This document shows positions 1 through 12,590 of a stretch of 64,000 nucleotides of DNA, one piece after another. A model generated the notes under the pieces. The model saw only the letters and a list, made by a program, of their open reading frames with translations, did not search any database and was not told where the DNA came from. The first letter of the stretch is position 1; each line of letters opens with the position of its first letter. Position numbers and translations under genes: made by a program. Source of the stretch: Uranotaenia lowii (lineage: Eukaryota > Arthropoda > Insecta > Diptera > Culicidae); assembly GCF_029784155.1 (NCBI RefSeq), contig NC_073693.1:20248002-20312001 (forward strand), written 5' to 3'.

Positions 1-844
1 GATAATAACCGTAATTTATTGTTTAGCTCAGATATTCGATCTCTTCTATTAGACCATTATCCTACAACAGTCTTCCAGAAGTCTTTAAAAGCACTAACAA
101 CCATAGCTCTTTCAAATCTCAACTCATTCGTCACCTCAAAGAATTACTTTAGTCTTTAACCAAATCATCTTGCCAGTTTTTTTTTTTTTTGAAAGGGAAG
201 TGCAGCACTTTTGATGATTTGTTTAAAAAAAATGATTACGAGATTCTACAGGAAAAGTGAAACAACCAGCCAAAACACCTAAACAATGCTTGAAAATGAT
301 TACAAAATCTGATGGAAATAATGGAGAAACTTGTCAAAAATTTTGACTGAAAACTTTTTTCAAACTGTTAAAAAACAATTTTTTTTTATTTAACTCGCAA
401 AAACCCCTAACACGGTCTGGAAAATATCATAAAATTCAACTTAAAGTGAAAAAAGCTCTATTACTCTTTTTACTGGACTAAATTTTCAACGACAAGTTTC
501 CGAATTAACCCTCTAGTGCCTAACCCCGGCTTTTGACAAGGGTTACAAAAATTGGCATAAAATCAGAAAAATATGTTATTTTTTACAAATTTTTAATCTA
601 ATATTCCAAAATGATGACAGGTTTTGGGGAACAGGTTCAAATGGCACAACCGAGATATGCTTCTTAACCAGTAAATTTGTTTGCTTCTGTGGATTTTTTA
701 GAGAGAATAAAAATTAGGGATTTGGAAGGTTGAATCATTTTTTTTTTGTTCAGATAGACTGTACGAAAAATTTAAGTAATTTTTGTATTATTTAGAGTTG
801 AAATTAAAAAAATGGTTCTACATTCTCAAATCTCAGACGGACAA
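1..844. other. 5' flank, no gene seen
   Basis: AT-rich DNA with poly-A and poly-T runs upstream of the calcyphosin-like gene. No open frame, RNA gene or repeat family is recognisable. An untranslated exon of the downstream gene could lie here. Confidence 0.5.
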
Positions 845-849
845 ATCAG

Positions 850-857
850 TATATAAT
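850..857 (+). promoter_or_regulatory. Possible TATA box of the calcyphosin-like gene
   Basis: TATATAAT lies about 190 bases before the chosen ATG. The genome is AT-rich, so such octamers are common by chance. The polypyrimidine stretch ending in CAG directly before the ATG also allows an upstream untranslated exon, in which case this would not be the promoter. Confidence 0.2.
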
Positions 858-1045
858 GCTCAGGAAGGCTTAATATGCTGTTTGTAAACTTTTGCACCAA
901 CATCTGTTCTAGGATAGCACTTGAAATCTCAGTGCTATCGCCCTGTTGGAGTTCTTACAAATTTTGCCAGTGTTCTATATTATTGCTGTCAGTTGTGTGT
1001 TATCAAGAAGTTATTCATCATACCAAATTTTCCTCCTCGTTCCAG

Positions 1046-1820
<775 letters not shown>

Positions 1821-2640
1821 ACTCGGAAACTATTCGTTACGAAACACGTACCCCTGGACGAGCACTGATGAAACTCAAGCTTTTTTTACATAGATCTACT
1901 TACTTATATTATATTCTAAGTCGTTACAAATGCAACAATCTTATTTATTGTATTATGATTTCAAAAATTACAACAAAAGAAAAAAAATACGCAAACAGCA
2001 TTCCACCAAAAAAACAAAAGCAACTACATAAATCAACTCCTCTTCTATCAACTACCCTTAAAGTATGTGGTAACAACCAACCCAAGTGAAAAAGTCTTTT
2101 GCCTAGAAATATAGTGACAATTTGGAACTGCCTTGATACTACTTTAAATACATTTAAAAAAAATACTATCCATATTGCGTTGTGGTGTTGATTTTAAAAA
2201 AGAGATAACAAACACTGTAGCATTTGAAGGGAGGAATGCGAAGTGACAGAGAGAGTGAGATTTGGAAAAGGGAAATAACAGAAAACATAAACGATGCTGG
2301 ATTCTTTGCAACTGTGGAGAAATAAATGTTACACTAACAAGCTATGTGTTTTACTACAATAACGAAAGAAAATGTTTTGTTTTTTTTTTTTTTTTCATTT
2401 ATGATATAGACAGTTTTTACATATCTCTAATATTACTGAAAAGACAAAAAATTGTCATAAAAATGGCAATAATAACAAGAATAACTAATAATCAAAGGTT
2501 TGAAGAACCTCTTAGCTGAATGAAACTATTATTTCAAAGTAGTCGAAGATTCCTTTGAATTCAGCTACAGTATTTGAAAGACCCAAATACTAGTATTTCA
2601 CTAGCTACTTGCTAGCATCCTCAGTGGGTTATCGACTTAA
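1821..2640. other. 3' flank of calcyphosin-like gene, no further gene
   Basis: AT-rich probable 3' UTR and intergenic DNA. AATAAA occurs at 2321-2326. A run of about 18 T begins near 2377. No second gene or transposon end was recognised. Confidence 0.45.
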
Positions 2641-3350
2641 GAATAACTAAAATAATGAAAATTACAAACTTTACAGAATGGGAAAAAATGGGAAAAAAGA
2701 AATAATAGGCGCAAAAATGTCAAAAGTAAAAAAATACAGAAATTTTAGTAATGAAAAATATGAAAAAAAATATAAAAAAGGACAAAACCGACGAAATTGA
2801 CAGAAATTTCAAGAAAAAAACCATTACACAAAAATGACAAATATAACAGCTATGATGAAAATGACAAATATGACAAAAATAACAAAAAAAATCAAAAATG
2901 ATTAAAATGACTAAATTTATAAAACAAAAACACAGAAGTGATAAAAAGGCAAATAATGCACGACAACAGTGCAAATGAACAAAAATTTAAAAAATTCTAA
3001 ATATGATGAATTGAAAGAAAAAAAACTAAAATGACAAATGGCAAAAATAGGAAAAAAAATAAAAATGACGAAACGCTCGTAATACTAAAAAGAAAAATTT
3101 ACAAAAATTAAAATTGTCAAAAACGATTAAAATTTCAAAAAAGGCGTTAACATGACCAAAACGACATTTATAACAGGAAGGAAAATAATCCAATAATAAC
3201 AGAACAGAGAAATGTGACATAAATTACAAAAAAATGAAAAGTAATGGCATAAACTAGCAAAAAGACAAAAATGACAGGAAGGACAAAAATTTAAAAACAA
3301 TAATCAAAAATAGCAGATATGACAAAGAAGACAACCATTAAAAAATAACG
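2641..3350. repeat. Low-complexity tract of degenerate TGACAAAA-type units
   Basis: About 700 bases are built almost only from short units such as AAAATGACAAA, AAAATTACAAA and AAAATGAC with irregular spacing. The long minus-strand open frames here (Phe/Cys/Ile-rich) are composition artefacts. The same unit type returns at 4865-6175. Confidence 0.75.
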
Positions 3351-4263
3351 ATAATAAAACTACTTTGTCAGTTATGTATGTATGTTATTAAGCCCAACAG
3401 TGGCTGATAGGTCTTTCAACCCGAGGCGGTACGGGAAGTCTCGATTGCATATTCAAATATTGTTTATGCTTAACTCATCAACAATAATTGCAGCACTACC
3501 AAGGGGTACGTTACCACTGGCTTGGGACAGGTTTGACTCATCTTACTCCCTTCCAACTGTTCGAAACAAATAAAAAGTCATGAAAAGGTACCTAAGGAGC
3601 CTACTCAAGATTTGCCGAGATACTCCGTCTGGCTTGAACCCACAATCCATTATATATTAGATTTCCGCTCATTTCATGCCCTGTCCTACCCCCCTCTTAT
3701 TCCCTTGAATAAAGTTAAGCTTATTTAAATATATGAATGTAATTAAGTTATACATTTTAAACATCTTATCTTTCCACCATTTAAAAAGCATACTTATCTT
3801 CAAACCATAAAAGGCATCGGGAATTTTTAAATAGTTTGATTGATCGCAGCATGCCGAGATTGCTATAGCGATCGACCGAATGACAAAAAATTAGTTTCCC
3901 ACAACAGCATGATATTCACTAGTGTGTTATGAAAAAAAAAGAAAAAAAAGAGAAAAAAAAACATTCAAAATAGTGTACCAATTTTAATGTTCATATTTTC
4001 AACTTGAAGTTATATTTCTTCATCAAGTGCCATCCAAGGATTTGGACCAACAAACACTTTTCACTAAATGTGAAAAAATTGGAACCACAACCCCTGTTTT
4101 ACACCAGAAAGTCTTTGTTTTTACGGACCACTTTCGTAGCTTGCGAGATCTATAAGTGGTTACATCTCAACGATGGTATGAGATAACTTTTTCACAAGCT
4201 TGGTTTAGTTTTTTTAGGTGAAGTTTGTCTTCAACCCATGAAAGTCACGAACTCACCATAGGT
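3351..4263. other. Intergenic, no gene seen
   Basis: The left part (about 3370-3680) is more balanced in composition than its surroundings and may be a transposon remnant. The short open frame at 3382-3573 resembles nothing I know. The rest is AT-rich with an A/G-rich run near 3930-3960. Confidence 0.4.
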
Positions 4264-4264
4264 A

Positions 4265-4750
4265 AGGTTGCCAGAATTTTTTCCACTCTCATCCGGGCCT
4301 AGCAATTCCGGGCATTTTTTCAAAAAAAACCTGGCAAAATCCGGGCATGGATTTCAATTTTTCAAATCCAAAAACTGGGCAAAATTTAGGTGTTATTATA
4401 TATAAAAGCAAAGAAAAAATGCAAAAAAATGAAATTAATATTTTATGAATGTAATTGCAGACTTCCAAAAAGTTTTTGGAACACTTAAATATTTAAAGGT
4501 TTATAAAAGTAAATCAGCGAAATTATTTGAAACCATCGTTGAAAATTTCCATACCGTTAATCGATTTTGCTGAAACTTACTCAAAAACTTTGATTTTTTT
4601 TTTGGTTTCTTTGTAAAAATTGTGAAAAAATCCGGGCAATATTCGGACTTTTTTCACGATATCCGGGCAACCGGGCCGGACCGGACTTTCTCGAAATTTT
4701 GCATCATATATCCGGGCAAACCCGGATAAATCCGGGCAATCTGGCAAGCT
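4265..4750. mobile_element. MITE-like element, CCGGGCAA family, copy 1
   Basis: The left end reads AAGGTTGCCAGAA and the right end CTGGCAAGCTTA, imperfect inverted repeats. Motifs related to CCGGGCAAT and CCGGATA cluster near both ends around an AT-rich core. There is no open reading frame. The right arm (4660-4750) is the reverse complement of 18389-18490, and a third relative lies at 39966-40412, which supports a dispersed family. Confidence 0.7.
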
Positions 4751-4864
4751 TAGACATAGGCACCTTCAGTTGCCCAGAAAAAAAACCACTTGCTTAGAAA
4801 AAACTCTATGATCGTACGAACATCCCACAAGCTCGATCAAAACATTTCCGGGGATCAGTATCCG

Positions 4865-5700
4865 GTCACTCCAACGATAATAAAACTGACAAAGATGAAT
4901 TAAATAATAAAAATCGACAAAAAAACAGGAAAAAAACAATTACAAAAATGATACAAATTTTTCAACTGATTGATGTTATAAAAATTAAAATGCGGAAAAA
5001 TTACAAAATACTTAAGACAAGACAGAAATGAAAAAATAAAAAAGAAATGGCAGTAAATCAGCCATTACAAAACATATAGCAATGTTACAAATTTCAAACA
5101 TAACATAAACTTCAAAAATTTATTTTAAAAACAGAAATCAAACAAATGAAAAAACTACAATAACAAAAAAAAACTTAAAGAAAGTTAAAAAAAATGACAA
5201 AAATTGAAGCAAATTTCCAAAAATTAAAATAACTAAATTGACAAACATAAAAAATGATGAAAGGACCGACATTTAAAAAATTATTGTTGTAAAATAATAC
5301 AAAAAAGACAATTATGACATCAATAACAAAAAAGAAAAAAATGACTGAAATGAAATAATAAAAAATATAATAGGCCCAAAACGACATATAGAAAATAACA
5401 AAAATTAAAAAAAAAACAACACTACAAAAACAATAAAAACTAAAACCTTGATAAAAATGACGAAAATAACAAAAATATAAAAAGATAGAAATAAGAGTAA
5501 CCACTAAATGATAAAATTGGCAAAAATGAAAAACATAGCAGGAATAACAGATATGGAAAAAGAACGAGGTAAATCATAAATGTCAAAATAAATTGACAAA
5601 ATAACAACAATTGAGAAACAGGACCGAAATGACAAAAAAAAAACACATAATTAAAAAAAAAGGAAATACAAAAATTTAATAATTAAAGTCATGACAAAAC
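4865..5700. repeat. Low-complexity tract, TGACAAAA units, plus orientation
   Basis: Composed of AAAATGACAAA, AAAATTACAAA and AAAATAACAAA variants, like 2641-3350. The reverse-complement type of unit takes over from about 5715. The minus-strand open frames of up to 109 codons are Phe/Ile-rich products of this composition. Confidence 0.75.
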
Positions 5701-5714
5701 TCACAACAGGCTTT

Positions 5715-6175
5715 ATCATTTTTGACATTTTTGTCATTTGTGAAATTTTTGCCATTTTTATCAATTTTTGGCTGTTTTTGTACTTATCGCTTTTTTGCCA
5801 GTTTTGATGTTTGTGTCATTTTTCTTAATTTTTATCATTTTTGTCTATTTTGTCATTTGGTCCTATTTGACGTTCTATTTTTTTTGCCATTTCTGTTATT
5901 ATTGTAGTTGTCGTCATTTTTTATATTTGTTTTAATTTTTGACACATCCTTATTTTTTGGTATTAAATAATATTTGTCATTCTAAACATATCCATCAACT
6001 TTGGCATCCAGGTCATTTTTTGGTGATATTATTTTGATAATTTTGTCATCAATTATTATTTTAATTTATACTTTTTGTCATTTTTGTCACCATTAATATT
6101 TTTTAAATTATAACCATTTCTTTCATTTCGAGTCATTTTTGACACTTCTGTTTTTTATCATTTTTATTAATTGTT
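5715..6175. repeat. Low-complexity tract, TTTTGTCA units (reverse orientation)
   Basis: The sequence switches abruptly to TTTTTGTCATTTTT-type units, the reverse complement of the preceding tract. With 4865-5700 it forms a long imperfect inverted repeat centred near 5.7 kb. Confidence 0.75.
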
Positions 6176-6194
6176 GTTGTTGCTATCTATATTA

Positions 6195-6800
6195 GGGTGG
6201 CAGCAAAATGGGTCATGTCAAATTTCGCAAACCGAACATACACATGTTGTAGATTGGCCCAAAAAATTGACCTGTGAAAGTTTTCAAGTCAATCACACTT
6301 GATTTAAGGGTGTCTCAAAGCGCTCAAAGTTTCAGTTTTTTTAACCCTTAACATCCCCTGAGGGGTGATCCAAAAGGAAATCCGGAAAATCGAAATTTCA
6401 ATTTTGATACCAAATGATTTAGAAACGTATGAAATATCGAGATCTAGTGTTATATCAAAAAAGATTTTTTTGGAATGCCCAGTTTTCGGGTCCTAGAAAG
6501 TCAATTTTTGACAAAAAAAATTTTTCGATACACCAGATCTCGATGTTGCATGCATTTTTAAGCCATTTGGCATTTAAATTAAAATTTCGATTTTTCCGAT
6601 TTCCTATAGTCTCAGCTTTGGTGATTTTCGAAAGTCAAAAACCTGAAACTTTGGGCGCTTTGAGGAACCCCAACAAATCAAGTCAGATTGGGCTTAAATT
6701 TCAACTGGTTAAGTTTTTCGAGCCAATCTACAAAATGTATATCTTTTGGCGTTTTTCAAAACTCGATCATGTAATTTTACCCATATACCCATTGCCACCA
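6195..6800. mobile_element. Foldback (snap-back) element, 606 bp, TA target site
   Basis: The ends are GGGTGGCAGCAAAATGGGT and the complement of ATTGCCACC, each bordered by TA (6193-6194 and 6801-6802). The inverted repeat runs almost the full length: CTCAAAGCGCTCAAAGTTTC near 6315 mirrors GAAACTTTGGGCGCTTTGAG near 6645, and GAGATCTAGTGTTAT near 6439 mirrors its partner near 6535. The centre is near 6500. There is no transposase, so it would be non-autonomous. Open frames across it are incidental. Confidence 0.8.
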
Positions 6801-6864
6801 TAATCTACATTCATTATTTTGATTTTTTTTAGGTTTTCTTCGTTTTAAACTCAAATCTTCACTT

Positions 6865-7804
6865 AGGGAAGAAGCAGACTATAAGCGCCTATTAAGCAGA
6901 AATCTGATTTAATCAACTATTACATCGAATATATGTACAAAAACTATATACACATGAGCAGACATCCGCTTTCTATGCATTGGAGTAATTTTTATGTTGA
7001 AATTTCCTCCAGTTTTCGAGAAAACGATTTTATTATAATTGTTGCTTAAATTGCCGAACCTCAACCGTGCAAGCTAAATGCGCCTATTAATGTGTTAGGA
7101 AAAGTTTCTGTTTTTCTGGTAATATTTTTGTATAATTTATTTGAAAATGCAAAAAACTGATAACTTTCTATATATGATAAGTTCTATAAGTAAGTAAGAT
7201 ATAGTTCTATCTATGTCTTTTATGATTTTAAGGAACAAAACAAAAGAAGGTTGTCATATTATGAAGGCAGTTCATGAGTAAGAAAAACTTTATCGAATCT
7301 ATTTAGAAAACTGCAATTCTCTCTTAAGATGTTAATTGGAGTATGGATTTGAAGTTTTAATAAAAAGTCATATATTTATTTTATTTAACCTGTTATTTTA
7401 AGATAGAGGCATTTTACAAAAACATGATGGGTAAATACAAAAACACTCTCTTATTTCCATTTTCTATTCAATCATTACGAAACATTCAAAAAAGCTTAAA
7501 TTTGTGTTATTTTTTTAAGATCATTTGAATAAGAAACAAAAACCACCCTTTAATTATATTTTGAGCCTCTTTACGTGCAATTTTTCAAAGTTATTACATA
7601 TTACATCAAAAAGTATCAAAACCATGTATGAATTTTTAATTTAGCTTGAGTTGGTAAATTCATAAAATTCGTTCTTGCCTTATGTTAAAGCGTATCACCC
7701 TCAAAATGCGTTGATTAGGATTAGATATGTTGTCTTGTCATCCTTTTCTTTAAACGGCCGTAGGCGCATTTAACCCGCTAGGCGCCTTTAGGAACACTTC
7801 CCCT
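6865..7804. mobile_element. Possible MITE with weak inverted ends (GCGCCTA motifs)
   Basis: Left end TAGGGAAG...GCGCCTATTAAG and right end GTAGGCGCATTTAACCCG...CTTCCCCTA are loosely complementary and bordered by TA. Internal AATGCGCCTATTAA at about 7078 repeats the motif. The core is AT-rich and non-coding. The inverted repeats are imperfect, so the boundaries are tentative. Confidence 0.4.
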
Positions 7805-8517
7805 ATATACCTACATTGTTTTAGACTGTTGTTTTTGACTAAAACTTTTAGTATTGATTTATGTATAACGCAATTCCATTAACAAATTATATTTTCTTCC
7901 AGAACAGATACTAGCGTTTTTTATGCTAATTTGACATACTCTCTCAAAGTGCATTCGGACCAAATGACCATCTAACAACTTCTAAACCTGCCACATTTGC
8001 ATCACACTATTTGTGAACAAACCCCGTAATGGTATTTTTCTCCAAATTTCTTTCGAACCACTTCTTTGGATGACCTTCCTCCGACCGAGCCAGACGCCTA
8101 GTTCAAGGCAGCGTAGTGCGTTTTTTTATTTATTTTATTTTCGGAACCGGTTTTTTTGCCAGCACAAAACAAACAGGTACATCGCACTCACATCACATTT
8201 TCACCTGTCTAGGAAGTGTTGATTTTAGTCAGAGAAATATATAAAACAAATAACAAAATTTGAAAGAAAAGAAAATAATTATTTGAATTTCAGAATTTTT
8301 GTTAAGGAAGTCAACTTATAATTCTCTATTCTTAGTTATAAAATTCAAAAAATTCAATTTTGAATTCAGGGACTGAAACATGGACTTTCGATCCTGAAAA
8401 CAATAGTACGGAGCCTCGGCTTTGAGATCTATTTTCTGAATTCAGAGTTTAGAATACAGATCTAAAAATTGAAAATCAATCACGCCCTATTTCGAATAAT
8501 ACCTCGACACATCGAAT
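7805..8517. other. Intergenic, no gene seen
   Basis: AT-rich DNA before the first arm of the duplication. Short open frames (for example 8013-8222) show no recognisable domain. Confidence 0.4.
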
Positions 8518-10058
8518 ACCGGCTTATGTTGAAATGCTCATACGACGAGAATGCAGAACAAGCTGCTGAGAGTCACTTCTTCTTCTGCTCCTTCGGCCGG
8601 CTGCCAGGGAGAATCCAGCAGCTCAATTCCAGCTCTAGCTCAGCTAGGCCACTAGTCTAGGTTCGAACTTTGCTTAACCCGTACCGTACCGTCCGTATCG
8701 TATCTACCGGTTCTCTGTTTCCTCGCGCGGTCAATCACATGAGAATCCCTTCAAAGCGCCATCATCGGAATATGGCATTCTTGCCGAGGAAATTGGTTTA
8801 GTGTTTCGGTTCTTTCTTTTCTTATGTGATGTCGTCGGTTGGTTTTTACGCCCGGTAACGCAATACGCAAACGCCTCAGTTTCAAATTTATAGCTCAAAT
8901 TTGTTTACTTTATGGTGAGTTGAGTAAAAATTCTACACAACGTAGCTGTTTGTTTTTGGCTTACTCATCAGTTTGGACGCTTTGTTACTGTTAAGTGTTT
9001 TAAAAATCACATTTGCAATTCATCATCTTAAAAAAAAAACAACCAATCAGGAAGCCAAGTAGATAAATCAAATACTAAAAAATTTCATAACCAGTCAGCC
9101 TGTAAATCATCGTGTCAAAAGAATGTTATAGAAAAGTGAAAAGTCAAAACAAACACAAAATAGCTGAAAACAATCATCAATGAAACACTTGGTACTGAAG
9201 CCTGGATTCAATCAAACATTTTGGAAACGATCCAGCACCAAAAATAAACAACTAAAATTGTTTAGGACTAGAATATTGAAAAAAAAATTCAAATTACCCG
9301 TGAAGCCTCAAGTTGAAATTGAATTTTGGAACAGAGAAGACCTTTTGTTCAAGAATGTCGTTTTCATCGTTCTCCAAACGGGCGTCGAGAGCCTCACGTT
9401 TTTGATTAGTAAATATTTACAATATCTTATCGGCTTTGATTTTTTTTCAAGTTTGTTCAAGGTCGATTAATATTGTGGAATGCGTAAACAGAAAACGTAA
9501 ATGATGTTTTTTATGAGCGGTCAAAAAAACCTCAACAATTGTGGATCAAATGCAACATTTGGAAATGGCAATCAACATAATTACCAAATCGGTAGGCAAT
9601 TGCCTTGGTTCGGAAGCCATCGCTGAGACGTACTCAAAATTTAACCCTGGCAGACCATTATTTATGAATTAGTAAAGCTATGATTACTCAAAAATTCAAA
9701 TACTCGTGTTATCCATTGGATTGGAAATTTCTTAAAAATTATAAAATTATGTCAAAGTTAAGACTGTTAATTTTCCGTGTTTTAATCTCAGAGGAAAGTG
9801 GGTAGAAAATCATTTCTTTGGGTGACTTCAATTTCAATTTCGTATCGACTCAATTTTGTTCAACAAACTTTAAGACAAATAAGTACAACTAAAATACAAA
9901 ACTTTGGCTTAATTTGAAACTGTTACTAATTTTTCATCAGACATAGAACTTAACAATTAGTTAATAGTTCCTATAAAACTAATCTTTCAAAAAATTATTT
10001 TTCTATTGATTTGTCATAGTTCTTATAGAAATTCAAGCTGTCATGTTGTGATTTTCCA
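8518..10058. repeat. Direct duplication, arm 1
   Basis: Starts at ACCGGCTTATGTTGAAATGC. Closely matches 14271-15480 and then, after the insertion present in arm 2, about 16745-17078. Long stretches differ at few positions (for example 8700-8900 against 14455-14660). Contents: a CCGTACCGTACCGTCCGTAT stretch and non-coding DNA with no identifiable gene. Similarity fades near 10058. It may be part of a repeated element or a segmental duplication. Confidence 0.85.
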
Positions 10059-10229
10059 TGTATGTTTCTATTTGTGAGTATTGATTATGACATTCTAATG
10101 ATATTGCGGCAATATAAATTCTTAAGACACATTCCACGCAATTTTCAAATAACTCCTGAGCAACTGCGTTTCTTAAAGAGTATTCAACATGTTCGAAAAT
10201 GTATAAGTGGCATGGTCGTAGAAACGGGG

Positions 10230-10986
10230 GAGGGGAGGGTTTTTTTTTTTTTTTTTTTTTTCAATTCTTTCTTTACCCTTTTAATTTCTCTGTAGGTTTC
10301 ACTTTGACTCTCTTCTCTTTACTTTTTAGTCACAATATATTTCACTTTTTATTTACTATCCATTCTTTCCACTTTCTTGTTGTTTTAACTGTTTTTAATC
10401 TTTCTACTTCACATTTTACTCGCTACGCTTTTCTGTTTTTTTACTCTTTATGAATAACTCTTAACTCTTCAAGATTTATTTCTCACATTTTGCAATTTTC
10501 TTTTAACATTGTTTTTTGTTTTTTTTTTTGTTTTTTTTTTTAATTTTCACTTTTCAATTTATTTTTACCTGTTTACCTCTTGAAATTTTATATCTTAGAC
10601 CTTTCTCTGTTTTCCCGTTTCTCTTTACTTTTGACTATGGTTCATCATTATCTTACTATTAATACTATGCACTACATTCCCTCATCAATTGGTTTATTTT
10701 ACTCTTCACTTTTCTGCATACTCTATTCATTTTTTTTTACTTTTCGGTCTTTAAAATTGCTCTTCACTCTATTTGTTTTCTTCTACGTTTTTTTTTCTCT
10801 TGACCTCTTATTCTTTCCTTTTCTGATTACTATTAACCTCATACTCTTTAATCTTACTCATTTCTTTTTTTATTCTTTAAATAGAATTTTTGTTTGTACT
10901 TTTTATTCTTCTCTCTTTTCTTTTTACAGTCTTGACACTTTATTCTTTACTTTTCACTTTCTACTTTTCAAATTCTGCTTTCCAAT
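10230..10986. repeat. T-rich degenerate tract, tandem unit A (ends at the gap)
   Basis: Dominated by TTTACTC, TTTTCACT and CTTTTT-type words. From about 10256 it aligns with 11783-12393, sharing for example ATGAATAACTCTTAACT and CATACTCTTTAATCTTACTC. The apparent proteins here come from composition. Confidence 0.75.
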
Positions 10987-11486
10987 NNNNNNNNNNNNNN
11001 NNNNNNNNNNNNNNNNNNNNNNNNNNNNNNNNNNNNNNNNNNNNNNNNNNNNNNNNNNNNNNNNNNNNNNNNNNNNNNNNNNNNNNNNNNNNNNNNNNNN
11101 NNNNNNNNNNNNNNNNNNNNNNNNNNNNNNNNNNNNNNNNNNNNNNNNNNNNNNNNNNNNNNNNNNNNNNNNNNNNNNNNNNNNNNNNNNNNNNNNNNNN
11201 NNNNNNNNNNNNNNNNNNNNNNNNNNNNNNNNNNNNNNNNNNNNNNNNNNNNNNNNNNNNNNNNNNNNNNNNNNNNNNNNNNNNNNNNNNNNNNNNNNNN
11301 NNNNNNNNNNNNNNNNNNNNNNNNNNNNNNNNNNNNNNNNNNNNNNNNNNNNNNNNNNNNNNNNNNNNNNNNNNNNNNNNNNNNNNNNNNNNNNNNNNNN
11401 NNNNNNNNNNNNNNNNNNNNNNNNNNNNNNNNNNNNNNNNNNNNNNNNNNNNNNNNNNNNNNNNNNNNNNNNNNNNNNNNNNNNNN
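10987..11486. other. Assembly gap (500 N)
   Basis: Exactly 500 undetermined bases, a round size often used for gaps of unknown length. It lies inside a tandem repeat, which explains the assembly failure. Open frames drawn through it have no meaning. Confidence 0.99.
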
Positions 11487-12520
11487 TTCATAACTTGTTA
11501 CTCATAACTTAACACTAACACTTAGCTCTGTAAGTTTACTTCTTTCCTTATAACACTTTCCCTTAAACTCTTTACTTTTCACATTTTACTTGTTACTCTA
11601 AACCCTTCAAAGTTTCCTTCTTACTCTCTGCTAATCACTTTAAAAATTTCTACCAATTTGTTTTTATTTATACTTTAACACTTTACTTTTGATCTTCGTC
11701 CCCTTACCTTTCAATCTTTGCTCATTTTTTAACCTTTAATCATTACCTTTACTTTTCACTGTTTACTCTTTATTCTGTACATTTTTCAATTCTTTCTTTA
11801 CCCTTTTAATTTCTCAGTAGGTTTCATTTTGACTCTCTTCTCTTTACTTTTTAAACTCAATATATTTCACTTAATTTGTTTACGATCCATTTTTTTTCTC
11901 TTACTTGTTGTTTTAACTGTTTTTAATCTTTCTACTTCACATTATACTCGTTACGCTTTTCTGTTTGCTCTGTACTTTTCTATCTTTATGAATAACTCTT
12001 AACTTTCCAAGGTTTAATTCTCACATTTTGCTATTTACTCTTAACAGTGTTTCTTTTCTTAATTTTTATTTTAACATTTTTTTTTTTACATGTTTATCTC
12101 TTGTGCTATTTTATATCTTGTACCTTTCACTATATTTTCTCATTATTTTTTTTTCGTTTACATTTTTTTTTATTTTTGACCTGTAAACAGTTTTCATCTT
12201 AAAATTTTCTTCATGATTATTCTTTTCTTTTCTGATTACTCTTAGCCCCATACTCTTTAATCTTACTCATTTGTTTTTATTCTTTAAATAGAATTTTTGC
12301 TTTGTACTTTATATTCTTTTCTCTTTTCTTTTTACTGTCTTGAAACTCCATTCTTTACTTTTTACTTTCTACTTTTAAAATTTGGCTCTCCAATGTTAAT
12401 TTACTGTTTACTCTTCGCTTTACTTCTTATTTCATACCTATTAATTTTTACTCTACAGGCTTTAATATTGACTCTCTACTAATTACTCTTTTTTTTGACA
12501 ATATTCACTTTTAACTATTG
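11487..12520. repeat. T-rich degenerate tract, tandem unit B
   Basis: 11783-12393 repeats 10256-10986 with an offset of about 1.4-1.5 kb. The first part (11487-11780) has the same word composition and may be the end of the unit that begins inside the gap. A short third match (TTTTCATCTTAAAATTTTCT) occurs at about 13335. Confidence 0.7.
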
Positions 12521-12590
12521 TTACCTGTTATTCTTTATTTCTCTCTATTTGTTTTGCCCCGTATTCTTTACTCTTTACTTCTTTATATTT

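Noticed and set aside
875..1045. Upstream start for the calcyphosin-like protein
   Set aside because: The extra 57 residues are low-complexity and unlike the family. The ATG at 1046 follows a likely splice acceptor and gives the usual length.
2720..3220. Minus-strand Phe/Cys/His-rich small proteins
   Set aside because: Translation of a degenerate simple repeat.
10580..11512. Long open frame through the gap
   Set aside because: Most of it is N. The remainder is T-rich tandem repeat with a Phe/Leu-rich translation.
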